Of a stretch of 6,005 nt of DNA, positions 5,954-6,005 are shown in pieces (the stretch's first letter is position 1; every line of letters starts with the position of its first letter). The notes below the pieces were generated by a model that was not told the origin of the DNA, made no database searches, and saw only the letters and a list, made by a program, of their open reading frames with translations. The translations under genes were made by a program, and so were the position numbers. The DNA comes from Methanobacteriota archaeon (GTDB lineage: Archaea; Thermoplasmatota; E2; DHVEG-1), in the NCBI GenBank assembly GCA_026394435.1, contig JAPKYG010000201.1:1-6005 (forward strand), in the 5' to 3' direction.

Positions 5954-6005
5954 CTTCAGATCGTGTAAAATTAATTTATGATTCATGGAATAAACTTCAT
6001 TATGG

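Overview
The window looks like an archaeal chromosome segment, most likely from an uncultured euryarchaeal or related lineage with a tetrahydromethanopterin (H4MPT)-based C1 metabolism. The evidence is an MtrH-type methyltransferase, a short 'core' MetE methionine synthase, an archaeal RPA-type single-stranded DNA-binding protein, TATA-like boxes at the expected spacing, and Shine-Dalgarno sites on several genes. I cannot assign a genus. Base composition is moderate to AT-rich.

Left block (1-1576, + strand): three overlapping genes form an operon. They are the C-terminal part of an MtrH-like methyl-H4MPT:corrinoid methyltransferase, a complete core MetE (methylcobalamin:homocysteine methyltransferase) and a small DUF4346-like protein. 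Together they suggest a folate-independent route that carries the methyl group from methyl-H4MPT through a corrinoid protein to homocysteine. The corrinoid carrier itself is not in the window.

Centre (1573-2912, - strand): an RPA-like protein with two OB-folds is flanked on the same strand by two very small basic ORFs (51 and 48 aa). Both have good Shine-Dalgarno sites and both are easily missed by length cut-offs. The 51-aa ORF converges on the DUF4346-like gene and overlaps it by four bases.

Right block (3019-5953, + strand): a lipoprotein-type CocE/NonD (S15-like) hydrolase is broken by two internal deletions, each of which shifts the frame. They remove the segments expected to hold the nucleophilic serine and the catalytic histidine. 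The 3' end of this pseudogene runs straight into an IS66-family insertion sequence of 1440 bp (4514-5953), which has perfect 14-bp terminal inverted repeats and an intact DDE transposase. The left repeat supplies the stop codon of the hydrolase remnant and the right repeat contains the stop codon of the transposase. An 11-bp stem-loop covers the first possible start codon of the transposase. No 8-bp target duplication flanks the element.

Stretches without genes are short. 2574-2694 holds the RPA promoter. 2842-3018 holds divergent TATA-like sites. 5954-6005 is AT-rich, with nothing I can recognise. I saw no tRNA, rRNA or CRISPR array.
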